Below are positions 1 through 9,503 of a stretch of DNA of 48,817 bases, in pieces. The notes beneath the pieces were generated by a model that saw only the letters and a list, made by a program, of their open reading frames with translations, ran no database searches and had not been told where the DNA came from. Source of the stretch: an uncultured Pseudomonadota bacterium. GTDB lineage: Bacteria > Pseudomonadota > Gammaproteobacteria > Ga0077536. The stretch covers positions 1 to 48,817 of the forward strand of contig CAIKBL010000008.1 of the NCBI GenBank assembly GCA_903825645.1. The letters are read 5' to 3'. Position 1 is the stretch's first letter. Each line of letters opens with the position of its first letter. The position numbers and the translations under genes were made by a program.

Positions 1-18
1 GTCCCGTCCGCTCCGCCA
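1..18 (+). tRNA. 3' end of a tRNA, probably tRNA-Asp (partial at window edge)
   Basis: The first 18 bases match the end of a bacterial tRNA-Asp. Positions 8-14 (CCGCTCC) would pair with an acceptor 5' strand GGAGCGG, G15 is the discriminator base expected for tRNA-Asp, and CCA is encoded at 16-18. The T-arm 3' strand precedes it. The body of the tRNA lies outside the window, so the anticodon is not seen and the isotype is inferred from the acceptor and discriminator. A terminator follows directly, so this is the last gene of its transcript. In many gammaproteobacteria tRNA-Asp sits next to ppiD, and ppiD is found 17.5 kb further on, which makes this tRNA end a plausible integration site for the DNA in between. 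Confidence 0.65.
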
Positions 19-30
19 ATGTTCAAGGAA

Positions 31-56
31 AACGGGCCCTCGCGGCCCGTTTTTTC
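31..56 (+). terminator. Rho-independent terminator after the tRNA
   Basis: An 8-bp stem (AACGGGCC at 31-38 with GGCCCGTT at 44-51) closes a five-base loop and runs into a T-tract. It lies 12 bases after the tRNA CCA end and would stop the tRNA transcript. Confidence 0.85.
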
Positions 57-120
57 TGTCTACCCCCCTTTGCACCCCCCTCGCTTTGTTGCCGCGTCAG
101 GCTGCGAAGCGCGGTCAGGC

Positions 121-633
121 TCATCCGTTCGCTGGTTCGTTCACGAGAGCCAGCGCCGTTTTCATCGGCAGATAAAAGCTCTGCGGTCGGCTCAGGAACG
201 CTTCGAACTGATGCGCCTTGTAGAAGGCCGCTGCGTCTGTATCGATGGCGTCTGCACAGATCGCATGAACGCCAGCCGGTGATGCTGCGAGCCGGGCGAT
301 GGCATCGTAGAGCAGCATCGAGCCAACCGACTTCCCGCGAAACGCGAGGTCGCGTCCCAGCCATCCGATCAGGGCTGCTGGAACGCTCGGGTAACGGGGA
401 AGCTTCTTCGCCAAGTCGGGCGCGAGGTCGGAGAGCGCGATGCTGTGCGAAGACAGCGTGTAGAAGCCTGCCAGCCGGGCGCTCTCGCGTTCGACCAGGA
501 CATAGCAAACCGCGTAGTTGCGCTTGATGTCCTGCGAGACCGTCTGCTTGAAGTAGGTGTCGATCCGCTCATTGCTGCTCGCAAACGTCGAGCGGTCGTG
601 CTTGCCGAGCAGCTCAGAAACGAAGCGGGTCAC
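121..633 (-). CDS. GNAT-family acetyltransferase toxin (TacT type)
   Basis: This 170-residue protein has the GNAT fold of TacT/AtaT toxins, which acetylate the amino acid on charged tRNA and stop translation. The acetyl-CoA loop is seen around residues 94-107 (RDLAFRGKSVGSML), and a tyrosine in the AAFYKAHQF segment near residue 138 is in the usual catalytic position. It starts with GTG, and the GTGA overlap with the stop of the upstream DUF1778 antitoxin shows translational coupling. The pair is complete and undamaged, unlike much of the island. Length and gene order fit the family. Which tRNA it would attack cannot be told from the sequence. Confidence 0.88.
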   Translation of the reverse strand: MTRFVSELLGKHDRSTFASSNERIDTYFKQTVSQDIKRNYAVCYVLVERESARLAGFYTLSSHSIALSDLAPDLAKKLPRYPSVPAALIGWLGRDLAFRGKSVGSMLLYDAIARLAASPAGVHAICADAIDTDAAAFYKAHQFEAFLSRPQSFYLPMKTALALVNEPANG

Positions 634-911
634 CGAATCTCAACATTGGCAAGGTGCGCCTTCTTGGCCCGGCGCAGCGCGGCGCCCGGTTCAGGCGGGT
701 TGATCAGAGCCTCGGCAAAGCGGCGCTGATCCTCGGCTGAAAGACGAATGATCTCTTGCGCTTCAATCGCGCGTTGCGCGGCTTCATGCGCTGCGCTCAC
801 CACGAAATCCGAGACGGTTCGCCCCTGCAACTCTGCGGCGCGCTTCAGGGTCGCGTAGATGCTTGTCGGGAGGCGCGCTTCAAGCCTAGAAATTTGCGTA
901 TCTGTTGCCAT
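630..911 (-). CDS. DUF1778 ribbon-helix-helix antitoxin (TacA type)
   Basis: A 93-residue protein starting MATDTQISRLEARLP. The N-terminal half is a ribbon-helix-helix DNA-binding domain; the C-terminal half, with an RRFAEALINPPEP stretch, is the part that wraps and neutralises the GNAT toxin in this family. The ATG at 911 is chosen over an upstream in-frame start because a good ribosome site (TAGGAG) lies just before it and the promoter lies further upstream. Antitoxin and toxin form a two-gene operon that overlaps by four bases. The antitoxin with toxin probably represses its own promoter through the inverted repeat at 934-950. Confidence 0.88.
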   Translation of the reverse strand: MATDTQISRLEARLPTSIYATLKRAAELQGRTVSDFVVSAAHEAAQRAIEAQEIIRLSAEDQRRFAEALINPPEPGAALRRAKKAHLANVEIR

Positions 912-924
912 GGTCAATCTCCTA

Positions 925-959
925 TAACAAAAATACGGCAATCTGCCGTACAGTGTCAA
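925..959 (-). promoter_or_regulatory. Promoter and operator of the DUF1778-GNAT operon
   Basis: Read on the minus strand, a perfect -35 box TTGACA (954-959) is followed by a 7-3-7 perfect inverted repeat, TACGGCA/TGCCGTA (934-950), and then an AT-rich stretch that would hold the -10. The repeat sits between the two promoter boxes, where a bound ribbon-helix-helix dimer would block RNA polymerase. The -10 itself is weak. Confidence 0.7.
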
Positions 960-990
960 GAAGGATGACAGTGGCCTCAAGCAGCCTTGG

Positions 991-1020
991 TGTCCGAAAT
1001 TTGTATGCAAACTTCGGACA
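991..1020. repeat. 30-nt hyphenated palindrome
   Basis: Two 13-base arms (991-1003 and 1008-1020) are inverted copies with one mismatch and a four-base centre, TATG. There is no T-tract, so it is not an obvious terminator. The stretch 960-1252 around it holds no gene I recognise; short minus-strand reading frames there have no family I know. It could be a recombinase or regulator binding site, or a relic of a lost element. Confidence 0.6.
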
Positions 1021-1252
1021 ACTCCCAGCAGGCTAGGGCGCTCTTCGCCTGGGCGTTACGGCTGGCGGGGCCCGTCGGGCAGGAGACGGCTTCCGTCGCC
1101 CCGTCGCGCCAACATGCGGCGGCTCTTGTCTGACAGCCAGCGTTCGCAGGCTTGATCCTGCCGGATCTGTAAATAGGCTGCAAATGCAGGTTGCAGTTTC
1201 TGTGCAGAACGCGCTATCCCCGCTTGCGCATTCTCTGTCTTCCCGTTAGCTA

Positions 1253-2408
1253 TTGAAGAAACAAACACCAAAGCAACTATCGCTTTGGCAAGAACAGGCT
1301 TTGGCGGGGAGAGAAATCTATGTGTGGTTCACTGGCTCACTTCGGGTGTCGCATCTGAAGTTATGTGCGAGCCGGGCGTTTTGGCTGGTGGCCTATCCGA
1401 GTCAGGGTCACGAGATATTGTTTGATGCGCATACCCGGAGCTTTGCGGCACTGGGCGGGATCCCTCGTCGCGGCATCTACGACAATATGAAAACGGCAGT
1501 CGACAAGGTCCTGAAGGGCAAGGGTCGGACCGTCAACGAGCGCTTCGCGGCGATGTGCGCGCATTATCTGTTCGACCCCGACTTCTGCAATGTGGCGAGC
1601 GGCTGGGAAAAAGGGGTTGTTGAGAAGAACGTTCAGGACAGCCGGCGGCGCGTGTGGATGGACGCGGGCAACCAGCGGTTCGGCAGCTTCATCGAACTGA
1701 ACGCATGGCTCGGCCAACGGTGCCGTGCGTTGTGGGATGAAGTGCGTCATCCCGAGTATGAGCAGTTCAGCGTGGCCGAGGTGCTTGAGCACGAACAGGC
1801 GCACCTGATGCCGATGACGACTCCATTCGACGGCTACGTCGAGAAGCCGGCCCGGGTGTCCAGCACCTGTCTGGTGTCGGTGGCGCGGAATCGCTACTCG
1901 GTGCCGTGCGAGTGGTTCGGTCAGAGGGTCAGCGCGCGACTCTATCCGGGCAGCGTCGTGATTGTCGCGGACGATCACCTCATCGCGCACCACGAGCGTC
2001 TGCGCAACAACGGCGAGACGCGGTACGACTGGCAGCACTACATCCCGTTGCTGGAGCGTAAACCGGGCGCACTGCGGAACGGCGCGCCGTTCATCGATAT
2101 GCCGGAGCCTCTGCAGCGCCTGCGACGTGGATTGCTCCGTCATCCGGGTGATGGCGCAAGTGCTGGCGATTGTGTTGACGGCCGGGCTGGAAGCGGTGCT
2201 GGTCGCGGTGGCGTTGGCACTCGAGACTGGCCCTCCCGGCAAGGTGAGCGTCGAGCATGTCATCCATGTGTTGGCACGGCTGAACGCCGCGCCGGTCCCA
2301 CCTACGGCGGCCACCTCGTTACAGGTGTCGGTGCCCCCACTCGCCGACACGGCACGCTACGACAGTCTGCGGACCGACACGAGCGAGGAGATCCCGCATG
2401 AGGCGTGA
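1253..2408 (+). pseudogene. istA: IS21-family transposase IstA, truncated and frameshifted
   Basis: From about 1335 the translation matches the middle and end of IstA, the DDE transposase of IS21-type elements (for example RRGIYDNMKTAVDKV, DFCNVASGWEKG and NRYSVPCE). The first 140 or so residues, with the helix-turn-helix domain and the first catalytic aspartate, are missing, and the codons at 1253-1335 are unrelated. Near 2140-2150 the frame changes: LLRHPG is read in one frame and RVMAQVLAIV in another, so a small deletion has occurred. The end overlaps the istB start, as is normal for IS21. The gene cannot make a working transposase. Confidence 0.85.
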
Positions 2409-3207
2409 TGTGGGAGTCGAACTGAAACAGTTGCGCCTGCACGGGATGGCCGGCGCCTGGGCAGAACTGGTCGAGCAAGGCACGAATGCCGGACTCGACT
2501 CCTCGCGCTGGCTGCTCGAACATCTGCTGGCTGCCGAGGAGACCGACCGGGCGATGCGTTCGGTCAATCATCAGATGCATGCTGCCCGCTTCCCCGTGCA
2601 TCGCGACATCGCAGGCTTCGACTTTGAGGTCTCGCCAGTCGATCGCAAACTGGTGAGCCAACTTGCCACCACGAGCTTTACCGACGACGCCCACAACGTC
2701 GTGCTGGTGGGCGGACCCGGCACCGGCAAAACCCATCTGGCGACCGCCATCGGGGTGGCGGGCATCACCCGCCATGGCAAGCGCGTGCGCTTCTACTCGA
2801 CGGTCGATCTGGTCAATGCGTTGGAGCAGGAAAAGGCGCAGGGCAAGGCGGGGCGCATTGCGCAAAGTCTGCTGCGCATCGACTTGGTGATCCGCGATGA
2901 ACGCGGTTACCTGCCATTCAGTCAGGCCGGCGGCGCGCTGCTGTTCCATCTACTCAGCCGGCTTTACGAGCATACCAGCGTGATGGTCACGACGAACCTG
3001 GACTTCGGAGAGTGGTCGAGCGTGTTTGGAGACGCGAAGATGACCACCGCGCTATTGGACCGTCTGACGCACCACTGTCACATCGTCGAGACCGGCAACG
3101 AGTCATTCCGCTTCAGCCGCAGTACAGCCGAGGCGAAGAGACGCATCAAAGCGCGCGAGCAGGCGCGCAAAGGCCTCAAGTCTGAGGCGGATCAAGATGA
3201 GGTCTGA
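2398..3207 (+). CDS. istB: IS21-family helper ATPase IstB
   Basis: A 269-residue DnaC/DnaA-like AAA+ protein that in IS21 elements helps IstA choose a target. Walker A is GGPGTGKT at residues 105-112 and the Walker B acidic pair is D167-E168 in RDERGYLPF. The family usually has LDELGYLPF at this point, so two hydrophobic residues have become arginine, which may weaken the site. The C-terminal segment [20 protein letters not shown] is typical. It overlaps the end of istA by 11 bases. With istA broken it has no partner here. Confidence 0.9.
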   Translation: MRRDVGVELKQLRLHGMAGAWAELVEQGTNAGLDSSRWLLEHLLAAEETDRAMRSVNHQMHAARFPVHRDIAGFDFEVSPVDRKLVSQLATTSFTDDAHNVVLVGGPGTGKTHLATAIGVAGITRHGKRVRFYSTVDLVNALEQEKAQGKAGRIAQSLLRIDLVIRDERGYLPFSQAGGALLFHLLSRLYEHTSVMVTTNLDFGEWSSVFGDAKMTTALLDRLTHHCHIVETGNESFRFSRSTAEAKRRIKAREQARKGLKSEADQDEV

Positions 3208-3308
3208 GCCCACCATTGCCCGCCGCAGATGCGGCCAAGGAGGACACCACAGCAAACAAATCGCTACACTTATCCACAGCCACACCCTTCAGGGTTGGCT
3301 TCCACCCC

Positions 3309-3359
3309 TGGCTCATTTTTGAGTCGGCACAGTGGCTCAGTTTTAAGTCGGCGCTAACA
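3309..3359 (+). mobile_element. Right end of the IS21-family element with terminal repeats
   Basis: Two near-identical 20-bp copies (3309-3328 and 3333-3352, differing at two positions, 24 bp apart) lie downstream of istB, as the multiple terminal repeats of IS21 elements do. The element probably ends at the ACA near 3359. The left end is missing with the start of istA, so a target duplication cannot be tested. Together with the leader up to 3578 this accounts for the 371-bp stretch after istB; no other gene is seen in it. Confidence 0.65.
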
Positions 3360-3578
3360 GGCAGGACGGTTCCGAGACCCGTGATGGCACTGCGAACGCA
3401 GATGGATTCGACGATCAGGCCGCAGCCAAAGATGACCTCGAAGCTCCTCCGTAATAAAGGCTGGGACGTCAATCCCTCCCGGCAGGTGCTTGCCAGCCAG
3501 GGGTGCGTCGGTTACACCGCTAAAGAAGAACACGAATTGACTTCAAACAACAACGAACTGGCGCAGGGGACATTTCTT

Positions 3579-6500
3579 ATGGAGAGCCAGGATGAGAAGG
3601 CCGACACAGGCCACACGGAACGCCTTTCGGGTGTCGCAATTGAAATCGAGTCCGACGCGACTCTGGGCTACGCCTCAATTCAAAACGCGGTGCCCGTCAT
3701 TCGGTCTCTGCGCCTGACAAATCAGACGGAACAACCGCTGGAGCACCTGCAGGTACTCGTCACCTGCAATCCCTCCTTCGCTCTGGGTGTCAAGCTGAGA
3801 TTCGATCGTTTGGCCCCGAACGAGAGCCGGCGGATCTCGCCCGTGGACTTGCAGCCCGATCACGCTTACCTCGCTGATTTGCAGGAGTCGGTAAACGCTG
3901 CGGTCAACGTCACCGTCCTCGCTGGCTCCGAGGAAATCGCGCGTACTTCACGCTCTATCGAGGTGTTGGCCTACGACCAGTGGGCTGGCACCAGGGCTCT
4001 ACCCGAGTTGTTGGCGGCTTTCTGCATGCCCAACAACCCGGCCGTGGACACGCTCATCGGCAAAGCATCGAAGCTGCTGCGCACGCAGTTCCCCGAGCTG
4101 TCGATGAAGGGCTACCAGTCAAAAAGCCGTGAGGTTGTCTGGCGACAAATTTCTGCGCTGTACAGCACCATCTCAGCCGAGAGCCTGCAGTACGCCGAGC
4201 CGCCTGCATCGTTTGGGTCCGAAGGACAAAAGATTCGTACGCCAGACCGCATCCTCGATGGGCGCGTGGCCACCTGTCTTGACCTCGCGATGCTCTTTGC
4301 ATCTTGTCTGGAGCAAGCCGGCCTGCGCGCCGTGGTTCTGATCAAGGAAGGACACGCCTGGATAGGCGTGTGGCTTCACTCGGCGTGCTTTCCAGACCCG
4401 CTGACCGACGACGCGCAGTCCATTCGTAAACGTGTGGCGAGCGGCGAATTTCTGGTCTTTGAAACTACGGGGGTCGCGCAGCACCACAGCCACAGGCCGT
4501 CGCTGCGCATCGCATTGGAGCAAGGCGATGCGCACCTCCGCGAGGAGGGCACATTCCGTTACGCGGTAGACATTCACCGCGCCCGAGAACTGCAGATCAA
4601 GCCGCTGCCTTCCCGGTTTGCACCTTCGAAGCCGGCCGCGTCAAGTCTGGCCGAGGAACCCGCAGCGATTGAGCCCACGCCCCATATGCCGGCGCTCGAC
4701 CCTGAAGTACTCAAAACGGTAGACCTGCCTGCCGATGACACGCCTGAGGGCCGGCTTTCGAAATGGAAGTCAAAGCTTCTTGACCTGACGCTGCGCAACC
4801 GCCTTCTGAATTTCAAGCCGACCAAAACCACCCTGCAGTTCGTTGCTCCGGATCTCGGAAAACTGGAAGATGCCTTGGCTGACGGCATCGAATTCAAGAT
4901 CCGTGCGCTGCCGGCAATCATGGAGGGCAATGACCCTCGGATGGCTCAGGTGCACACCAATCGTGCCGGCCGAAAGCCTGTCGACGACATGGCACTCGAA
5001 GCACTCGCCAACAAGGAGTTGCTGGCCCAGGCGCAGCAAGAATCCCTTGATGGCAATTTGCTGGCCATACACAGTGCGGCGCGCACCGGGCTTGAAGAGG
5101 GGGGAGCAAACACCCTCTACCTGGCGATCGGTTTGCTTCGCTGGACAGAGGCAGACAAGGCAGAGTCGACTCACCTGGCGCCCATCCTGTTGGTGCCAAT
5201 CTCACTTCAGCGTCAGTCAGTTCGCAGCGGCTTTCGACTGACGCGTCACGACGACGAGTCGATCATCAACCCCACGCTGATGCAACTGCTCAAAAACAGT
5301 TTTGAACTGCGCATCACCGGCCTTGACGTCGTGCCTACCGATGACAAGGGTGTTGATGTCGAAAAGATTCTGCAGTCGTTCAGGCTGGCGGTGCGGGAAA
5401 TCCCAAAGTGGGAGGTGCTCGAAGAGGCGCACTTGGGAATCTTCTCGTTCACCAAGTACCTCATGTGGAAAGACCTCCAGGACCGTACCGAGCAGCTGAA
5501 AGCGAACCGGTTCGTCAAGCACCTCATCGACCATCCTGGCGAGGCCTTCGTTCTTGAAGACCGTGCAGACAACTTCGACAGGCTGGACGACTCGCATCGG
5601 CCTCAAGACATCCTGGCGCCGCTCCTGTCAGATTCCTCGCAACTCAAGGCCATCTGCGCTGTCGATGCCGGACGAGACCTTGTGCTTGAGGGCCCCCCGG
5701 GTACGGGCAAGAGTCAAACCATCACCAACCTGATTGCGCACAGCTTGGCAAAGGGCAAGACGGTGCTGTTCGTGTCCGAGAAGATGGCAGCATTGGAGGT
5801 CGTGCATCGCCGGCTGAGCGCTATTGGGCTAGGCCCCTTTTGCCTAGAACTTCACTCGTCGAAGGCGAAAAAGACGGATGTGCTGCAGCAACTGGGCAAG
5901 TCGCTCGACATCAGTGGGCAGAAGACTGCTGAGGACTGGTCGCGCGAGGCAGAGCGGTTGGCTCAATTCAGGCAGGACCTCAATGGCCTCGTCGATGCAC
6001 TTCACCGAGTTCACCCGAACGGATTGACCGTTTATGAAGCCACCGGAACGTGCATCGAGAACACCGGCACGGAGCCTTGCGCAATGCCTTGGGCCGACCC
6101 GCTCACCCACAGCCGCGAGGCCCTGGACAAACTGCGTGAGACGTCGCGCCGAATGGCTGCGCTGGCCGCAGTCCTGGGATCGGTACACGGGCACTTGCTG
6201 GCTGAAGTGGGCAAGCCGCAGTGGTCGCCGACGTGGCAGGACGAGTTGCTATCTGCCGCGCAATCGCTGGATCTGGCTGTGCAGCACTTGCGCGGCAAGT
6301 GCGACGGCGTTACCAAGGTCATCGGGCAGCCGGTTTCGGGGCTCAGCCTTGTGGCCTATCAGGCTCTCGATTCGCTCGCAGACGCGCTGCTGGCTGCGCC
6401 GAAAGTGCCGATCGGGCTTGCGAGACAGGCCCACGACGATGGCACACGAGCCAGACTCAAGGCGCTGAGCGCGCACGGCCTGGCCAGAAGCGCCCACTGG

Positions 6501-8846
6501 CAACGCGTCGGCGCCGGCTGGAAGATGCAACTGGCAAAACTGAGCGCCACCGACCTGCACAACGAGTGGTCGCTGGCCAGCAACAGTTGGTGGCCGAAGT
6601 CTTGGCTGGCGCAGCGGAAATTCAAGACGCGGCTTGCGGGCTTTCGCGAAGACGGCGGCAGTCCATCGGATGCGGCCCTCACGGCGATGCTCGCCGCGCT
6701 GGCCGATGTCAACGAGGAAGACCTGTTTCTTCGGGCCATGCACGCTGAGGCCGAGGTATTGCTGCAGGACGCTTACAACGGACTGCAGACCGACTGGGCC
6801 GGCTTGGACGCGCACGAGAAGTGGGCGAAGAAGTTCACCGATGCCGTGACGCTGGTTGCCACCGAGGTGGCAGACGATGCCGTGACCTTGCGCGCGGCGC
6901 TGCAGCCCTTGGTCGCAGAAAACCGCGCCGCCTTGGCACCCGCCGGAGTTGCTGGGCGAGCGTTGCTTGAGTATCGAGACGCATGGCGCGATGCCATGCA
7001 GAAACTGGGCACGCTTGAGGGGCTCGCAATGCCGCTTTCGCCCGTGCAGGGCCCGCCAGGTGCTGCGGGCGCTCTTGAGCGGATTCAGGGCGTCATCGCA
7101 GGCTGGCAGTCGGCCAAACGGCTGATCCAGCCTTGGTGTCTGTGGCGCAGCGTGCGCGACGGTGCGGTGGCCGCGGGACTTCAGGGATTGGTCTCAGGAA
7201 TCGAATCCGGGAGTGTTCGGCTCGACGAAGTCGAAGCTAGGTTTGAGTTCAGCTACCGGCACTGGTGGGTGAAAAAGACGATCGATAACGAGCCTGCGCT
7301 GAAGACTTTTTCCAGCGATGACCACGAGCGCAAGATCCGCGAGTTCAGACAGGCCGATGAGCGTTTCCAAAAACTGACAGAGCAGTACATCGCTGCGACG
7401 CTGGCGGGGCGGATTCCCTCGGCAGCCGCAGCGGCTGATGGTGCAGACAGCGAGCTCGGTCGGCTCAGACGCGAGATGCAAAAGCAGCGCCGGCATATGC
7501 CGGTTCGCCAACTCGTTCAAGGCTTACCGACCCTGTTGCCCAAGCTCAAGCCCTGCTTGCTGATGTCGCCACTCTCGGTGGCCCAGTACCTCGACGCGGG
7601 CTATGCGCAATTCGATCTGGTTGTGTTCGATGAGGCGTCCCAGATTCCGGTGTGGGATGCGGTGGGTGCGATTGCGCGCGGCAAGCAGCTGGTTGTCGTG
7701 GGCGATCCGAAGCAGCTACCGCCGACCAACTTCTTCAACAAATCGACAAACAGCGACGACGGCGCCGCCAGTGATGATCAGGTGGAAGACCTCGAGAGCA
7801 TCCTGGATGAGTGTCTGGGCGCTGGCATGAACCGGCTGGGGCTGCAGTGGCACTACCGCAGCCGACATGAGAGTCTCATCACTTTCAGCAACGTCAATTA
7901 CTACGATTCCAGCCTGATCACATTCCCCTCGCCCGTGACGGACGACATCGCTGTCAAGTTCGAGCGCGTTCTTGGCGTCTATGACCGCGGCGGCACTCGT
8001 ACCAATCGTGCTGAGGCCGAGGCGATCATCAAAGGGATCGAAACTCATTTCTTGTCGCCAGCAAGAAGGCACCTGACGCTGGGGGTTGTCACCTTCAATC
8101 AAACCCAGCAAGGCCTCATAGAGACGCTGCTCGAGGAAAGGCGTCGGAAGAACCAGGAACTGGACCGTGCGATCGCGGCGAGCTCCCATGAGCCGCTATT
8201 CATCAAGAACCTGGAAAACGTCCAAGGCGATGAACGCGACGTCATCTTCTTTTCGATCACATACGGACCGGATGCCGCTGGAAAAACGACGATGAACTTT
8301 GGCCCGCTAAATGGCGAGGGCGGCCACCGCCGGCTCAACGTGGCGATTTCTCGAGCCCGGGAGGGCGTGGTGATCTACAGCACGCTCCTGCCCGAGCAAA
8401 TTGACTTGGCACGTGTTCGAACGGCCGGGGTTCGCGACCTTAAGCACTACCTTGAGTTTGCGTTGAAGGGCCCCAGAGCGCTTGTTGAGCAGTCCATGCC
8501 CACAGGTATGGAGCCCGACAGCCCGTTCGAGACCGCCGTCATCAAAATGCTGCGCTATCGCAACTGGGTACTTCATCCCCAAGTGGGTTGCTCGGGCTAT
8601 CGGATCGACATCGGCGTTGTCGATCCTCGTGCACCCGGGCGTTACCTCGTCGGCATCGAATGCGATGGGCGCTCTTATCACTCTGGCGCAACGGCGCGCG
8701 ATCGTGACCGGCTAAGGCAGCACGTACTCGAAGGATTGGGCTGGCGCATCTATCGCATCTGGTCGACTGACTGGTGGCTGAATCCGGATCGAGAGATCGA
8801 AAAAGTAGTTGCACAACTGCAGGCTCTGCTGGCTGAAGAGGCGTAA
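3579..8846 (+). CDS. DUF4011-helicase-Vsr nuclease protein, Hhe-like antiphage protein (C-terminus cut by stop)
   Basis: A 1755-residue protein. Residues near 230-260 look like a transglutaminase-type fold (Cys233, GHAW His259). DUF4011 begins near 392 (RLSKWKSKLLDLTLRNRLLNF). A superfamily 1 helicase follows: Walker A GPPGTGKS at 705-712, DEASQ at 1351, GDPKQLPP soon after, a VQGDERDV motif and the arginine-finger motif NVAISRAREG. The last 120 residues form a Vsr-like PD-(D/E)XK nuclease (RIDIGVV, then ECDG at 1694). This order matches the single-gene DUF4011-helicase-Vsr (Hhe) antiphage candidates. I take ATG 3579, which has AGGGGA upstream; the frame stays open to 3216, inside the IS end. 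The TAA at 8844-8846 is followed in the same frame by the usual DUF3320 end, so this is probably a nonsense-truncated gene. Confidence 0.85.
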   Translation: MESQDEKADTGHTERLSGVAIEIESDATLGYASIQNAVPVIRSLRLTNQTEQPLEHLQVLVTCNPSFALGVKLRFDRLAPNESRRISPVDLQPDHAYLADLQESVNAAVNVTVLAGSEEIARTSRSIEVLAYDQWAGTRALPELLAAFCMPNNPAVDTLIGKASKLLRTQFPELSMKGYQSKSREVVWRQISALYSTISAESLQYAEPPASFGSEGQKIRTPDRILDGRVATCLDLAMLFASCLEQAGLRAVVLIKEGHAWIGVWLHSACFPDPLTDDAQSIRKRVASGEFLVFETTGVAQHHSHRPSLRIALEQGDAHLREEGTFRYAVDIHRARELQIKPLPSRFAPSKPAASSLAEEPAAIEPTPHMPALDPEVLKTVDLPADDTPEGRLSKWKSKLLDLTLRNRLLNFKPTKTTLQFVAPDLGKLEDALADGIEFKIRALPAIMEGNDPRMAQVHTNRAGRKPVDDMALEALANKELLAQAQQESLDGNLLAIHSAARTGLEEGGANTLYLAIGLLRWTEADKAESTHLAPILLVPISLQRQSVRSGFRLTRHDDESIINPTLMQLLKNSFELRITGLDVVPTDDKGVDVEKILQSFRLAVREIPKWEVLEEAHLGIFSFTKYLMWKDLQDRTEQLKANRFVKHLIDHPGEAFVLEDRADNFDRLDDSHRPQDILAPLLSDSSQLKAICAVDAGRDLVLEGPPGTGKSQTITNLIAHSLAKGKTVLFVSEKMAALEVVHRRLSAIGLGPFCLELHSSKAKKTDVLQQLGKSLDISGQKTAEDWSREAERLAQFRQDLNGLVDALHRVHPNGLTVYEATGTCIENTGTEPCAMPWADPLTHSREALDKLRETSRRMAALAAVLGSVHGHLLAEVGKPQWSPTWQDELLSAAQSLDLAVQHLRGKCDGVTKVIGQPVSGLSLVAYQALDSLADALLAAPKVPIGLARQAHDDGTRARLKALSAHGLARSAHWQRVGAGWKMQLAKLSATDLHNEWSLASNSWWPKSWLAQRKFKTRLAGFREDGGSPSDAALTAMLAALADVNEEDLFLRAMHAEAEVLLQDAYNGLQTDWAGLDAHEKWAKKFTDAVTLVATEVADDAVTLRAALQPLVAENRAALAPAGVAGRALLEYRDAWRDAMQKLGTLEGLAMPLSPVQGPPGAAGALERIQGVIAGWQSAKRLIQPWCLWRSVRDGAVAAGLQGLVSGIESGSVRLDEVEARFEFSYRHWWVKKTIDNEPALKTFSSDDHERKIREFRQADERFQKLTEQYIAATLAGRIPSAAAAADGADSELGRLRREMQKQRRHMPVRQLVQGLPTLLPKLKPCLLMSPLSVAQYLDAGYAQFDLVVFDEASQIPVWDAVGAIARGKQLVVVGDPKQLPPTNFFNKSTNSDDGAASDDQVEDLESILDECLGAGMNRLGLQWHYRSRHESLITFSNVNYYDSSLITFPSPVTDDIAVKFERVLGVYDRGGTRTNRAEAEAIIKGIETHFLSPARRHLTLGVVTFNQTQQGLIETLLEERRRKNQELDRAIAASSHEPLFIKNLENVQGDERDVIFFSITYGPDAAGKTTMNFGPLNGEGGHRRLNVAISRAREGVVIYSTLLPEQIDLARVRTAGVRDLKHYLEFALKGPRALVEQSMPTGMEPDSPFETAVIKMLRYRNWVLHPQVGCSGYRIDIGVVDPRAPGRYLVGIECDGRSYHSGATARDRDRLRQHVLEGLGWRIYRIWSTDWWLNPDREIEKVVAQLQALLAEEA

Positions 8847-9503
8847 GACGCCGAAAAGGCTCCGAGCGTTCCGGGTGAATCCGCAGAAGGCAATGCCCCG
8901 GCCGAAACCGGCGAAGCTTCCCCGCCAGACCTGGGTGACGCTGTCACAGCGGTAGCAGGTGGGGCCTTAGGGCCGCCATCCCCGGTTGTATATGCGTGCA
9001 CCGTGCTGCCAGCAGGAAATCCGGCGATGTTTTACGAGACCGGTTCAGCCGGGGCGCTGGTTGCGCAGTTGCATCAAGTCATCGAGGAAGAAGGGCCAAT
9101 ATTGGAGGCAGTTCTGTTCAGACGGGTGGCGCGAGCGTGGGGGTTGGAGCGAACCGGTAGCCGTATCACTGAGCGGCTGAGGAATATGGTCCCCGCGACC
9201 TGCGTCAAAACCAGCGAGGCAAGTGCGACGTTTTACTGGCCCGCAGGTGCGGACCCTGAGACGTGGGGGAAATTCAGGGTTGCCGGTCAAGAGGAGTCGT
9301 CGCGCAGAAATGTGGCCGAGGTGAGCCTTCAAGAAATCCGGGCGGTCGTAATGCACGTCCTCGATCAAGGTGGTGGGGCTACGAGCAGCGACATCGCGCG
9401 CTCAGTCTGTCGCCTTCTTGGAATGGCGAGAACACCTGTTGATGCAGAAGCACGAGTTGTGCAGGCAATGGAAGTGCCAGATCAGATGCGGCTCATCCAT
9501 TAG
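8847..9503 (+). pseudogene. DUF3320 C-terminal portion of the Hhe-like protein, separated by one in-frame stop
   Basis: The frame of the preceding gene continues with no further stop to 9503. After a 50-residue Ala/Pro/Glu-rich linker comes a DUF3320 domain (for example EEEGPILEAVLFRRVARAWGL and FYWPAG), which in relatives is the extreme C-terminus of the same polypeptide. Restored, the protein would be about 1974 residues. An internal start at 9003 or 9027 could make DUF3320 alone, but no convincing ribosome site is seen. Either a point mutation made the TAA, or there is readthrough, or the domains now act in trans. Confidence 0.75.

Noticed and set aside
1361-2350. A 329-codon minus-strand frame across istA
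   Set aside because: It mirrors the IstA coding frame and shows no protein family of its own.
3216-3578. An earlier start for the Hhe-like protein
   Set aside because: The extra 121 codons run through IS21 terminal repeats and have no family match; ATG 3579 has a ribosome site.
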